From Blasia pusilla (taxonomy: Eukaryota; Marchantiophyta; Marchantiopsida; Blasiales), in assembly GCA_050084515.1 (NCBI GenBank), contig CM114274.1, positions 38,440,001 to 38,504,000 on the forward strand: a stretch of 64,000 nt of DNA. Direction: 5' to 3'. The position numbers were made by a program, and so were the translations under genes. Each line of letters begins with the position of its first letter. Positions within the stretch are counted from its first letter, which is position 1. Of the stretch, positions 45,139 through 57,642 are shown in pieces. The notes beneath the pieces were generated by a model that ran no database searches, was not told the DNA's origin, and saw only the letters and a program-made list of their open reading frames with translations.

Positions 45139-47470
45139 ACCGCCCTCCTAGCTGGCAGTTGGGTCCCCCTAACTCTTGATAGTACACACATATGTACCCA
45201 AAAAGATCTCCTATCCTATACACATCTAGCACCATCGGTGCCGTCATCCCCGCAACACTGCCACAATGCAGCAATCCGTCGTGTTGATCCCTCCGAAGAG
45301 ATCTAACACTCTCATACCCTGCTCCAAACATAGACATGGCTCCATGCCTACCTCACGAGCTTTTCTGCAATCCACGCATCTCAATGCTCATCCCCAAAAA
45401 TGCTAACAAAGCTCCGCACCATGGGAAGAGACACCCACCCTGGCATGTCTATCCATGGGACTATCCACTACGGGAATGTCCTCCGCATGTGTGCTCCTCT
45501 CCCTGAACCCTCCTGATCAACTAACACCACCTATGAATGTTGCCAACATGGTCACCGTATCCTCACATGGTCGACCACCACAACTCCCTACAAACAACAC
45601 TGGTAGATGGCTCACCCGTCCATCACATGATCGCCGACCTGGCCGATAAGAATCCGTCTCCTGCCAAGAATCCACAATAAAACCAAGGGGATACAACACT
45701 GTACTCCCTACCAACACATCATATGACTGTGCCGGTGTCGTAATTGCCTAAGTGCCCACCATCGCACTATCCGACTCATGCTCTGGCTGGAGTCTAACCA
45801 CCAACTCCTGTCATGTATTGCGTGGTAGATATGCCCCCAATAGAGGTTTGTATCTGAAAGGGACAACACTCGATATCGCCTTTCCGTAAACCCAACGCCA
45901 AACACGCCGCCTTCCCTCACATCAAGGATTTTTCTCCCGGATCAAGTAGGACGCGTTGCGAGTGGTACAACGTACCTGTGGGACTAACCAAGCAAAACAC
46001 TCTTGCTTGGTTATCCAACAACACCACACCTGGTGTGATCATGGCTCGCTCTATGGCCGGTTGAGCTAGCATATCTACCAACTTTGCCGCCACAGCATGC
46101 CTGACTTAGTGGGGAACGTCTCGAGCACCTACTTTGAGGGTAAGTCCACCACCTCCTCAACTACCCCTAAATGAGAGGCAGTCACCTCTCCACGCTCACA
46201 CAACGTGACGGCCAGCTGGAACACCTCCACTGGTCCAACTCCCAAAGTCACCAACTCCATGGCGGAAAAAAGCGGAATCTGGCTCACCCTAGTGGCCACC
46301 TCCAACAACGTGGTTGACACTAGCTCCACCCAAGCCGACATAGGAGTCATCTCTCCAACTCCTCGTGACGTCGACGCACCTGTCCCACCTGTGGGTACTA
46401 CTAGTCGTAGAGGCACCATTGTGGTGTATGATGTGCCTCCGAAAATATGAACAACTGGGCAACCCTGGCTTGCTGCCCGTCGGTCCCCTCCTTTGGGTCA
46501 ATCTCAACCCCACCTCTTGATGGCTTGGTTACTCTCGCAGCACCCCGAGTCACCACCGCAGCAGCCTCAACCTGAGCCGCACTACACATAAATCCCATCC
46601 CCGAAGAATCCTCACCAGCATCGTGGTAAGATGTGGAGGGTGGCGCCACACTAGCTACTCTCAACTTCGAGCCTCCCTGTAGCTGCATCATCATCATGGC
46701 AACAATCCTCTGCTCCAATTGATCAATGCGCGCAAGGAGCGCTCTATCTCCTGTGACTGGTGATGGTACTCTACCACCATGATCATCCACCATTCGATCT
46801 CCACCAACTCTCTCGTCCCCATGTCCTCTGCCTACCTCTGGACGTACCTCCCAGAGAAGATCATAACACCTATCCCTAGTGTGACCATATCGGTGACAAT
46901 GATCATACTGCAACTATGGTGGGGCCATTCTCTGTGGCTCCTAAGCAATCGGAGGTGCCTGTGGCCCTCTCCCATGTTGTGGGCAGTCTCTCTGTCTATG
47001 TGACCCACCACACGCCCAACAAGCCAACCATGGTCCCTACTGGGAAACATATGTCGGTTCGGGCCGTTGCCTCATTGGCTCACGATACCCGCCCTGCTCT
47101 CTGGGCCCATCGGCCTGCTCTCGTGGGCGGACCCTCCAAGTGCTGGAACAACCCCTTCCATGCCATAAAAGGGTTGAACCGCGTAGGGGTCTGTATCTCC
47201 TGGAAGTTGCACCATGTGTGGGACTCCTCGATGAAATCGTTAAGATCTATGGTGCCTACAGCACCCGACAAATGACCCATGCTCCGATGGCCCATGTTGT
47301 CCATCTCTCTCCATGTATCACCGTCCCCGTCTGAGATCTCGTCACCAAACCCGATGTCTAGTGATGACGATCCAGCCACGGATGGGAGTCGGGATGGTTT
47401 CTCACTCAAAATCCCTCGATACCTCACACCACTCCATGTCACTCCACTACCACTACTCATACTACCCCGT
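45139..47470 (-). pseudogene. Internally deleted gag-protease-DNMT remnant, element D
   Basis: Minus strand, in order: Gag block SGAVGTIDLNDF and FMAWKGLFQHLEGPP (47460-47130); a deletion of about 600 bp relative to B; knuckle CWACGGSHRQRDC and a second knuckle YDHCHRYGHTRDRC whose first Cys is Tyr; linker AAQVEAAAVVTRGAAR; protease with the DSG site changed to DPG (near 45950); family linker YPLGFIVDSW, YRPGRRSCDGR; and DNMT motif I RVLDLFGGINT (about 45310-45270). Immediately afterwards the sequence jumps to the element's 3' untranslated region. DNMT body, RT, integrase and PHD are gone. Both right-end repeats remain, so this is a non-autonomous derivative. Confidence 0.85.
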
Positions 47471-48955
47471 TCTTCCGAACCCTGGAAGAAGGCCGTGATG
47501 ATAACTCTATCTCACCTGCTCAAGCACTCACACTCACCAAGAGTCTACCACACTCCTCACTAGCTCACCTACGCTAATAGTAATCCCGTGATGGCACACT
47601 CGGCCTCACGCACACTCAACACTCGGGCTCACCATGAGCCTCCCAACTAACTCACCTAAACTACCAACACTCTTGGGTCATACACATGACCCCTGCTCGG
47701 CAACCGCCGAATATCCACAAACATGCTACACATGCATGGAGACGACACTCGTCACCATCGCTACACCCATCTAGCCCAAGCAACTACCCGATACCCAACA
47801 CTCTCAATCATACAAGATAAGTGTGGGAGAAGGGACTCGAATGGGTAACCTCATCATGCCCTCCAACCTATTGCATCGTCAACACGCACTCCTCCATGTG
47901 GTACGGCAACCTTGGAAACACGACACTCTCCTCGAACACACGTCAAACCTCCCGTGAGCAGATGCGGACTATCCGTCGGCATCGGCATGTGCATCTCCAT
48001 CTCTCGCACTCCACCACAAACTCTCGGCACGGATCACTCGTCCCGCACACATCACCAAAGTACTAGCAAGTCGACCAACTCCCGTTGCAAATCCCATCCA
48101 CACTTTGACAGTCAGCAAGAAACACCTAAATCCCGCCACGTCTCCTAACTATAGTCCTCAAATCCAGATCAGCCCCAACCGTGTCGGTCTGGCTAACCAC
48201 ATACAATCCCTAGCCACATCCGCTCTCTCTACTGCTAAGCTCGGATCAACTGTACCGTCAATGTTCAGAAGGTGACACGGCGCACACACACCATACCATC
48301 GCCTCCTCCAATAAGAGAACACCTGATGGCAAAACCTCACATACTCTCAAGATGATGCGCCCTGCAGTCACATTCGACTCGCGGCCTACTCCCACTTGGG
48401 CACAACACCCTATGCGCGTTATTTCCTTCCACCAAACCCCGTTCCTTTCGGGCCCGCGGCCCTATGAAGCTCCCGACTTCTCCACCTTATGAGCCCCGCA
48501 TAGTCTTAGTAAGGAGCCCCGGTAACTCCTTTCCTGAATTGCTCTAAAGTCCGGACCCCTTCCCGCATACTTTGGAGGTGCATGTGTGCCCCTCCTATTA
48601 GAGGCACGCGGCCCTATGTGGCCCCGTCCTCAGTCCTTGGCCCGCATCCCCCTTCCACCGTTCCTCCTTGCCTCCGACCTAGCTCTCACGCAACCCTATG
48701 CGGTTGCTCCCACCTTCTTGGTTGTCCTTAATTCCTTCTCCCCACTACTTGGACCCGTCCTACCTCCGTTGCTGGGCGTTAGAGCCAAAGCCCGTAGCAT
48801 TGATTGCAGCCCCGGTCACCCTACATGGACGGGTTCCCCCGCTTGGGCGGGTTAAAGTTGCGTTAGCTTAAGCCGTAGATGGGTTAGCTTAAGCGGGTTT
48901 AGGCTACACCGAGAACGTAATCGCTTGCCTCCGATATCCGAATGGGGATTGCCAG
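47471..48955 (-). other. Leader of element D, mosaic
   Basis: 47471-48150 aligns with the element B leader at 25190-25500. 48350-48955 is GC-rich and carries four or so GCATAGGG-type motifs like the leaders of B and E. Between them, 48158-48340 encodes a stray integrase tail (see separate entry), so the block is rearranged. Confidence 0.6.
48158..48340 (-). pseudogene. Integrase C-terminal fragment inside the element D leader
   Basis: PCHLLNIDGTVDPSLA matches PCHLPNVDGTVDPSLA between integrase and PHD in element X. No PHD finger follows. It lies upstream of gag, where no integrase should be, so it comes from a second copy or a rearrangement. Confidence 0.75.
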
Positions 48956-50719
48956 TTCCGTCATTTACCATGGTCATGACTACGGAATGCATCTACATGC
49001 ATCCATCATGGTTGATCTTGGATCATGCCCTTGCCTCCATCATCATGTGTGGCAGAATTCAAATTTGAAAGGTTTAAAAAGGTTCGGGGACGCTGGGACA
49101 GGGTATTTCGTGGCGACCTCGTTTCTGCTTGTATTTCGTGGCGACCTTGTTTGTGCTCCTATCGCTGCTCGTTTATGGTCGCTCTCCATCATACAACGTT
49201 CTTGTTTGCTCAGGTGATTCATCGAGGTAGTTCTGATTCTGCTCAGATTTTTTTGTTTTGGTGTGTTTCCTCACCTTGGATGTTTTGCCTTGATGTGCAC
49301 CTTTGTGCGGATGCCGATGTTTTCATATGTTTTCCGCACCCTTGCTTGCAGCGGATTTGCATTGCAGCTCGTCTGTTTGAATCAAAAGTGTTTGCAACGA
49401 CCCACGCTGGCATTCTCTATCCATTCTCTCCACTGCAGATTTCGATGAGGGAGCTCAATCGATTTCAAATTTGAGGCTCGGACATGGGCAAGAATCCGGC
49501 TGTAACTCATGTTCTCTAGGAGCGTTTTTCAGCTCATGCTTCGCACCGTATTGTTCAGCTTCTGATGGAAGAATGTGTACTGACCATGGTTCTTCCTTCC
49601 ATCTACGGGCCCTATATTTTTGCAGGTTCTTCATATGCATCACACCGTCCAGCAAGAACAAAAATTCGTGTATGTGGAGTTGGAAACACCCACAGTCCCC
49701 CACATTGAGTTTTTTCAGTAGAGATTTGCCAACGCCGCGGCGCGCCTATTATCCACTTCTATTTGTGTCCTCGTCTTTTCGGCCAGGATTTGTTTTTGCC
49801 TGACACTCGACTCGAGCGGAATGCGTTCTGCATTAATCCTACAGCAACCATTCCACATTCCTTATCCTGGCTAGAGTCCTTTCCACAACCTATGGTTTAC
49901 GTTAACGTTGCTACTCTGCTCAACTCCTATTGGTCCGTAGCTTTGATGAAGCAGTAGCAGTTGGCTCCAAGGCCCGGAAAACCTTATTATCTTTACAACT
50001 TCACACCATTTATTATTGAACATACATAAGTAGAAATGTTGTTACACTTGTATCTGTTGGATCATTTCCTTTTTGTATAGGTAACCTGAGAATCAATTTC
50101 ATTGCATATGGAATCCCTGCTGTAATCCCTCAAAGTTGAAGTGGAATGGTGTCCTCGGGAAGTGGAGTATTGCCCACTACTGGAAGATAATTCGGGATTG
50201 GAATCCATGCCACATGCATTGTTTTGAATGATTTTCAGGATTTATGGCATTGTGTTCACCACACGAGCAAGGTGGTTTTGAGTAGCTTAAAATCCCGAAG
50301 GAAGGAGCAGTGAATGGTGAAGTTCGTGAGGTAGTTCTGCATGGAGGATGACATTCACATACAATGGTAACCTAAGAATCGTATCCTGAGTTAAGATGAC
50401 ATGTGGTTCTCACACAGAAGATATTTTATTATGGACAACTTCTGAAGTATGCAAGGAACAAAAACAGATATATTGAACATTATAATGTACCGTGGAATGG
50501 TGTCCATCACATCCAGATGACTGTCGACAATTCAAAAGACATCTTTCTTCATATTGAATAAAATACAAAAAATAATAGAATAAATAAAATTCTCGATCTC
50601 CTTTATGTCCCAACTCCAAAATGTTCATGAAAATTCTACGACAAAATTTCATCCATTACTTCCTAAAAGGATAGAATGTCATGTGATATTCAAAATTCTT
50701 CGTGCCTACTCCACTTACA
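48956..50719. other. No recognisable gene
   Basis: Open frames here (for example 49025-49474 plus) are Cys/Phe/Leu-rich and look like chance translations. Contains outlying copies of GTGGAATGG (about 50141 and 50492). Confidence 0.55.
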
Positions 50720-51208
50720 CTACGTGTTTGTACACGTTGATGAGGCAATGGCTGCTTCTCTATCAAGTTGGGCTTGTGGGCCCAACTTTGTCTTTCTAGA
50801 CTTTGCTCTGGGGAATAAATGTAGGTCAGTGAATGAATTTGGGTTTTGCCTATCATTCTGGTCTGTCATGGATCTTGTAGATCTTCTTCTACGTCGGGAC
50901 CAACGTTCAATGTTTGATTGAACTCGTCTAATGGAATTATTGTTCAAGAATCCATCTTGAAAATTGGAGAATGGATTACCTGGTTGAGGTGTCAATCCAT
51001 TTTCAGCTGCTATTTTTGCAGACTCGATCCTTCCGCTCAACTCCTTCAAAGCCCTTGCAGTTAAAGTAAGAAGGCGAGCATTGTGAACACAGGAAAGTCG
51101 TATGCTTGAGAACAAGTTGTCAATTTCTTCAATACTGGAGTTTGTTACAGGGGTTTGCGGATCGATGATAATCGACATCCTGGTGGAATGGTGTCTATGT
51201 GCCAACAC
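50720..51208 (-). CDS. Basic C-terminal ORF next to the MULE transposase
   Basis: 162 codons, minus strand, no named domain. Charged and Arg-rich in its second half (IERWSRRRRRSTRSM), with a helical N-terminal half. Follows the SWIM-containing transposase on the same strand and may be its last exon or a nuclear-targeting tail. Function unknown. Confidence 0.35.
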   Translation of the reverse strand: MLAHRHHSTRMSIIIDPQTPVTNSSIEEIDNLFSSIRLSCVHNARLLTLTARALKELSGRIESAKIAAENGLTPQPGNPFSNFQDGFLNNNSIRRVQSNIERWSRRRRRSTRSMTDQNDRQNPNSFTDLHLFPRAKSRKTKLGPQAQLDREAAIASSTCTNT

Positions 51209-51758
51209 CAGAGATGGAAAACAATTAGTTTAGCAGTAGCCACCACTAATATCAAATCCCATGTTGAAATACGAACATTTTTATGATCTTGGAAGTATTC
51301 ATGACCTGCATGTAGAAGTATACATGACCTGATTCTTGAAGTATACATGACCTGGTTCTAGACCTGATCCTAGAAGTATACATTACCTGATCCATGACGT
51401 AAACATGGCATGGTCCTAGAAGTAGACATGCCTTGATTCCTGAAGTTTACATGACCTGATCCACCAAGTATACATCACTCGATGTTCACTATTGTTATTT
51501 ACCTCCATTTGGATGCATGTCAAACATCTCAGGTTGGCATGGATCATTCTCCAATTCCTCATTCGATTGTCGTGTTATGAGCTTGAGATGAGCCATCCCA
51601 CCCTGTCTTGTTCCTAACCTTGTTCCCAGAATCTTCACCAAATCTGCTTCATTGTAATTTTCCTTCAATAAGGCAGCAATCTATTTGGCATACTTTTAAA
51701 AAAAACTCAGTATAATATAATACCAATTTTAGTACATATATAAAGTAATATGTTCAAT

Positions 51759-54375
51759 TCACTTTGAAAAGAAGGAGAATACAAGAATGTAAGAGGCCCT
51801 TACAATATGCTTGCAAATGTTCCCCTTCAAAGACCATGGACAGTCACAATGACCCCACTCTGTATCGTAGTTGTAGACTTCATACCATTTATTCTCCAAT
51901 GTCTGACTCCTAACTCTTGCCATACTCACCTCCCCCCTCGTGCGTATGATCTCTACATCACTACCAGAAATTGCTTTCCCTTTCAAAACAGCGTTGTTTA
52001 CGTATTTTTCATGTGTCGCATTTGTCACAAATCCTCTCCTTTTCAACAAGTGGACGTGGAAATACCATGCCTCAATGTCATTGATGAGTTTCCAAACTAG
52101 ATAGTCCCCTCTTCTCTGTGATAATGTTTTGTGGTCATCATGTAGGATAGCCTTCATGCTTCCATGATAGTTCTCAATTGCCGCATTCGTGTCTTGATTT
52201 GCATGAGGATAGTCCCTTGCTGCTTTTACCCACTTTGCTGAAGTCATTGCACCAATGAGGAAATTTTAATTCAAATTTGAATGCATAATTGAATGCGACA
52301 ACAAAACTCAAAGTCAAGAAACAACAATGATACTCACCAATCTTGGGTTCCTAATATGTTTGTATGTACTTTACAAACTCTGACTCCGCTTGATAGTCTT
52401 CATAGAATTTCTGTAGGTCCCTCTTTGCGTCATTCAAAATAACTTGTCGTGTGTATGTGCCACATCGATTCACATACATGATGTCTCATAACCTTCGCGA
52501 CATTTCAGCTCTCATGCCATGACTACGCACCTTTTTTTTCAACTGCTTTAACCAGTCATGCCGTACATGCCATAGACATAGAATGATGTGTGCTGTTGGA
52601 AATATTGCCCTGTTCAAAGGGTTCCAATCATTTAGTCTGCATTATGAACAGATAGAATCGCTTCTATGTTGGTGGAATGGTTTCCCTTCTTGAGGAAGTC
52701 TGGTTTCCTACATGTTGGAAACATAATGAATACAACTTCATATGCATAGCTAATGCTCCTTAAAGCACTCATACCATAGAAGGATATTGATGTATGTTGG
52801 CGGAAATGATTTTTGCAATGGTGGAATGGTTTATTCCACCGTGAGAAAAAATATGAGAAGATTATCCTATCCAAATCTACAGTTAACCCATCATGCCAAT
52901 TGTCGTTAATGAATACAGAGGAATTTATTCTCACCTTAATGCATTCTGCTCTGCCAAAGCGTCGTCAACAATTATCGCATTTGGTTCCCAATTTGGTTGG
53001 ATGACTCTACATTTATCCAAGATAGCTTTCAACCACTTTCCCAAATACACTTCTTTTGCACTAGATGTGAGAACCGAGGCCACGGGTATCCCTGAGTGGT
53101 GATCATCAAACACCAGCAAAGTATATAGGGGAAACTACAAAACATCAATACAAGTGTTAGTACCATGATTATATGGAATCATTAAAACATGAATGAAAGT
53201 AACAAGAAGACTTACTTCACATGAAATATCTCTTCAACAAAATAAGTAAGAGCAAGTACCCTGTTGCGATTTGTGCCAAATGTGCTATCCATGCTCAAGG
53301 CGCTGCCATGTCCATACTTTACAAGAGCATTCAACTGCCATTGGCTTTGGAATCCCAAAATGAATGGATGTGTCTCATCCATGTAAGGCTAAATAAATGA
53401 ACACCTTCTCAGAAGAATACTCAACAAACAAGCTCAAGGACTCGTTCTCGCTCCTAGCACATAGAAATGTCTCCTGATTGAATTTTTTTTTTATGTTTCG
53501 TATATCATGCATTTGCATGAAGTCATCTCGGGTCAAACTATCTTCAAAGTTGGTATCCGTCAACGAGCGCTCTTACAACATCTTTGAATGCTCGGCTTGG
53601 ATCTGGTGGGGCTTAACCCCCAAGCGAAGCCTCTCTTTCACATAATTCTTTAGATCATCTGAAATCCTAGGAGCAAACATCTTCGGTGTATCTATGCATG
53701 CTTTGTCGTCCTTTCCATGGCATGGCTTGTTGGCTTTATCCACGTGAGCTCTATTTTTGTAGGTGATCTTTGCAACATGCGGAGGAGTGTTGATTTCAAG
53801 GATTGTAAAACGACATTGACACCCACGTTTGCAACTATCGCCTCTACTTATGATTTGTCCTCGCGGCCTACTACCTCTTCCACTTTTGGGGAGAGCAGAC
53901 CTGTAAACACAACAAAAGGAGCTAATGTGAAATTAACACACTAAACCATTTCTAACTGAATGGTCATCCATTCTCCTCAATAATCAAAGTTTGAAATATG
54001 TGAATGGATAGGAGAAGATAGTGGGCACCTATGCACAATCTCCTGATGCATTTGGCGCAGATCAGTTGGGCCATACGCACAATAGTATATTGTGTACAAT
54101 GGACCCCCTCCATCCATGTCTCTGGAGTAGCCCTTGCCCAATCTTGACATTCCTTTCCAGAATGTTGTTGGGTTCCTTCCATCGCCATGCCCCTCGCCAA
54201 AAATGAAATCATGTAATCTTTCCCAAGGTATGTATGCTACATGATCGTCATCCCAGGAAAGCTTGTTGGCTGAGATAAGTCCTGGAGGAATATCAGTTTG
54301 AACAAAAATCTTGTTCATGGATAATATCCTCCTTGTTAAAGAGCTTCCACTTGCAAGCATATCAGATGTGGCCAT
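51759..54375 (-). pseudogene. Mutator-like (MULE) transposase with SWIM finger, broken
   Basis: Minus strand, over several frames. 54375-53977: N-terminal segment (WERLHDFIFGEGHGDG). 53563-53375: HDIRNIKKKF and SENESLSLFVEYSSEKVFIY, typical of the MULE region before the catalytic core. 53119-52931: core TLLVFDDHHSGIPVASVL and PNAIIVDDALAEQNAL, holding the likely first and second acidic residues. 52247-51759: tail ending in a SWIM zinc finger HCDCPWSLKGNICKHIV (C-x-C, C-x-H; 51804-51852). Many stops lie between 53.4 and 52.2 kb, so it is dead as it stands; some gaps could be introns. DDE transposase of the MULE superfamily. Confidence 0.8.
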
Positions 54376-54610
54376 TTCGGGGAGGCCAATTCTGTGATCA
54401 ATGATTCCCTATATGTTAATAAGACAGAAAGAACAGGTGTCAAAAGGTGCTATTCAAACATTTACTAATCTGGTTGGACATGGTTTAACAAATGGCATGT
54501 ATTGGGTTTTTAGGTGAATGAAGAAGTCTGCATTAGGTGCCCATTCTGCATTCCTGCTTTCAAACAGATCCTACCCCTGTCCATTACCAGTGGAATGTCT
54601 TCACTGGCAT

Positions 54611-54790
54611 ATGGAATGGCTTTGCATTGTCATGGAATGGCTTTGCATTGTCATGGAATGGCTTTGCATTGTCATGGAATGGCTTTCCCTTCACATGGAA
54701 TGGCTTCTCTATTTTGTGGAATGGCTTCTACAAAGGTGGAATGGCTTCTCTGGGAACTGGAATGGTTTATCAGACACGTGGAATGCTTCG
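54611..54790. repeat. Array of about nine 21-bp units containing TGGAATGG
   Basis: ATGGAATGGCTTTGCATTGTC occurs three times in succession, followed by five or six units that keep TGGAATGGCTT but diverge in the second half. Confidence 0.9.
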
Positions 54791-55459
54791 GTGATGATTT
54801 CCTCCTAAGCATGGGAAGGAACAGGAATTTCTTAGAATAACTTTACTCATTTGGATTGCCCTCCAATCTGCGTGCTACATTGCTCTCGAACCTCAAGAAC
54901 TTGCTGCCCAAATCGTACGCAGTGTATGAAAACAAATCATGGAAGTTTGTGAACTCCCACCACTTTGAATTCAGAATCAAATACTTCTGTACAAGGTGGT
55001 GGCATTCCTAGTGGTAGCATGTCCCACTTGTGTAAGCCTCTTCTAACTCTACTACTATGGGGCGTGTCACTTAAGTATAAGTGAAGAACCAACTGTATAC
55101 CTGTAGTAGATTCTTTAAGAGCCTATGTACAAAATTACTTTCAGGTAAGGTCCGAGAAGTACAAAAACTACAGCGCTAATGACAAAAACTAATGAGGGTA
55201 TACTTCTGCCGTGAGAGAAGTATCTAAAAAACCACAGGGCAATGACTCTGGAATCTAGCTTCCCATATCCAATATGGGAACATCTCCATCTACGCTATCT
55301 GCAATGACAAAACGAGAAAAAAATCAAAGATAGGAATATCATTACTATCCATGCTAAGCTATTTTGAAAGTAAAATAAGAGAGCAAAATTGGAGGTAGAG
55401 AACAAGGACTCTTGCCATAATCACAAAATCACATAGAGAGTGCATACTCATACATACAT

Positions 55460-56338
55460 TCATACCTTTTTCTTTTTCTTTTCCACTCCTGGGTTGAGCT
55501 GGCCGTACTTGTTCTTTCGTTTAGCCATCCTGGTTGGGGGGGTTGCCATCATTTTTTGGAGGACTTCAAACTTCGACTTTCCTAATTCCCTGCACTCCTC
55601 GACAGTAGGTGTCAAACTTGTTCGTGTGGACTTCACGTTTTTGGCCTTGGTCACTTATGAGTGAGTGCCAAGTTTAGGTACCTCACTACTAATGTTGTCA
55701 TTGATATCATTCAACAACGTCTTGCCCAATTTTTTCTTCAAAGCTCTCAATTCTCTAGAGGATAGTTTTTTCTTGAGAAGGGTGTCATCATCAGCATCTT
55801 CATGATCCTCCAATGCCACCGGATTTGCAAAAGGAATCTGCACGTCTTCATGAATAGGGGTGCGAAATGCAGAGCCGGTTGTCTTGACCAAATGTGGATC
55901 GTCTGTAACCCCTTCATGATGGATGGCTGCCCCATTCTCACCACATGGAGTGTGTGGAATGGGTTCCACAGGCATATCACCTCGACACTGTGCATACACA
56001 CTTTCGGCTCCCCCCTCTGGTGGAATGAGTTCTGCATTAGGCGGAAGTCCCGGAGGTGGAGTGGCATCCGCATTGATAGAATCCCCACCTGGTGGAATGG
56101 GTTCCACCAACTGACTCTCTCTCGGGGGTGGAGTGGGATCCACCCTTGGAGCCTCCCCACCTGGTGGAATGGGTTCCACCATTTGATTCTCTCTCGGCGG
56201 TGGAGTGGGTTCCACCCTTGGAGCCTCCCCACCTGGTGGAATGGGTTCCACCAATTCACTCTCTCTCGGGGGTGGGAGAGATCTTTTCGATCGTGTACAT
56301 GGGGACCCGGCTGCTGCTGTAACATTCTTCCCCTTCAA
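55460..56338 (-). CDS. Proline-rich repeat ORF and Lys-rich ORF
   Basis: 56338-55655 encodes 227 residues with an N-terminal Lys/Arg cluster and three to four copies of VEPIPPGGEAPRVEPTPPPRE-like repeats, then an acidic middle and KKKLSSRELRALKKKLG near the end. 55654-55460 continues with a basic frame ending KKKKK. The repeats are encoded by a minisatellite with GGTGGAATGGGTTCCACC. No known domain; possibly a nuclear accessory protein or exon of the adjacent transposon. Function not assigned. Confidence 0.35.
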
Positions 56339-56491
56339 TTTCGGTGTCTCGGCCTTCCTTTGGCCCTTTGAACGCTGTGGTACTTTGCAATTAGAAGCCT
56401 TACCCGCCTCTTTCTTTGTATCACTTGACCTTACCCGCGTCGTCGCCTAGCGACGACGCCGGGGTGGCAAGGGTTGGAAATCACTGCTATC

Positions 56492-57007
56492 TCATTCCGA
56501 AGACTTATGTAAGTCTCCACCCGTCTCCTCTGCTCTCACTTTCAAGCCCTGTTTTCCCTTCTTACACCAGGTGTCTTTGTCATGTTTCCTTTGACTTGAA
56601 ACATATGCACCAGCTCTCTCCTCACAAATATCTTTTGCTTTTTTGGAATCTCTTGTGGCCAACCATTCCTCATATTGTTGCTTGGCCATAAACTCAGAGT
56701 ACTTGGCTTGATCTCGCTCAAGCCAACCCATTAGATTTTGTTTCTTGCGTGCTATCCACGCAACACGCTTGACTTGTGCCTCTCTTTCGACAAAAACTTG
56801 GTAGGTAGCTCTGAGAGACACAACGTCGCCTTTTTGAACTACTCCCCACAACTTCTTAACCATCTCCAGATGTGTGAAGTAACCCTTACCCCTCCCTATC
56901 AAGTCCTTAGAACCTTGTAGACTTGCTAAATCTATGGCTGCCAAGCAACCATATACTACATGCTCCATCATGGAGTTACTATTTTGGCAATCATGAACTC
57001 TCACCAA
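56492..57007 (-). CDS. Unrecognised helical ORF
   Basis: 171 codons, minus strand, rich in Lys, Glu and Gln (LERDQAKYSEFMAKQQYEEW), likely helical or coiled-coil. No recognised domain. Lies between the BED-finger ORF and the proline-rich ORF on the same strand, so these may be exons of one gene or transposon. Confidence 0.35.
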   Translation of the reverse strand: MVRVHDCQNSNSMMEHVVYGCLAAIDLASLQGSKDLIGRGKGYFTHLEMVKKLWGVVQKGDVVSLRATYQVFVEREAQVKRVAWIARKKQNLMGWLERDQAKYSEFMAKQQYEEWLATRDSKKAKDICEERAGAYVSSQRKHDKDTWCKKGKQGLKVRAEETGGDLHKSSE

Positions 57008-57111
57008 GCACTCACGGTATTGTTTCCTGTCTAGGAGGCCATCCTAATCCCGAATATGCAAGGAATTCACCAAATTACCCTCCATCAAAGCCACCAGTGA
57101 TGGCTTCTTCC

Positions 57112-57642
57112 CTAGTATCGGGATATGAGGACTCCGCTGCATAGACAACCACCTCTCCGAGTGGAATTGACGCAACCTGTACATTTTCTCCCTCCTAATT
57201 TTAGCCTCCCTCCTATGAGCATCCCCGGACTTCCTAAGGAGCTCTCTCTCTCTCTCTGGGCATCTGTCACTTCTCTCTTACGACCCATCACTGGGTCGTT
57301 GGCGCGCCTACCTGGATTTTCTAGTGGGACTAGCAATGCCTCGGCCAAGTCAGGGTGGTTTTTAATCAAGTGCTGATTGCACTTGGTTTTATTTTTGGCC
57401 TTTAGGATGCAATTACAAAGCATGCACATCCACTTTTCCCCATCCTCTATGTATCTCCAATATGTGTTCTCCCCAAGAGCAACACCCCACACAACTCGAT
57501 TCATACTGGTGGCTGCCACGATTGAACTCTGACGAAAGATATACCAAGACCTACGACTGCCAAACTGACACCACACAAGCTCTTCCATAAGCACTTCAAA
57601 AATAGAGTAGTACTCAAACATCAGGCCTGATAACAAATCCAT
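57112..57642 (-). CDS. BED-type zinc finger ORF
   Basis: 176 codons, minus strand. YWRYIEDGEKWMCMLCNC then HLIKNHPDL gives C-x2-C followed by H-x4-H with the aromatic residues upstream that mark BED fingers, common at the N-terminus of transposases and their domesticated relatives. A basic stretch follows (MGRKREVTDAQRERE). It may be the first exon of the downstream minus-strand transposon. Alternatively it is an hAT-type fragment, but no hAT dimerisation domain is visible. Confidence 0.55.
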   Translation of the reverse strand: MDLLSGLMFEYYSIFEVLMEELVWCQFGSRRSWYIFRQSSIVAATSMNRVVWGVALGENTYWRYIEDGEKWMCMLCNCILKAKNKTKCNQHLIKNHPDLAEALLVPLENPGRRANDPVMGRKREVTDAQRERESSLGSPGMLIGGRLKLGGRKCTGCVNSTRRGGCLCSGVLISRY

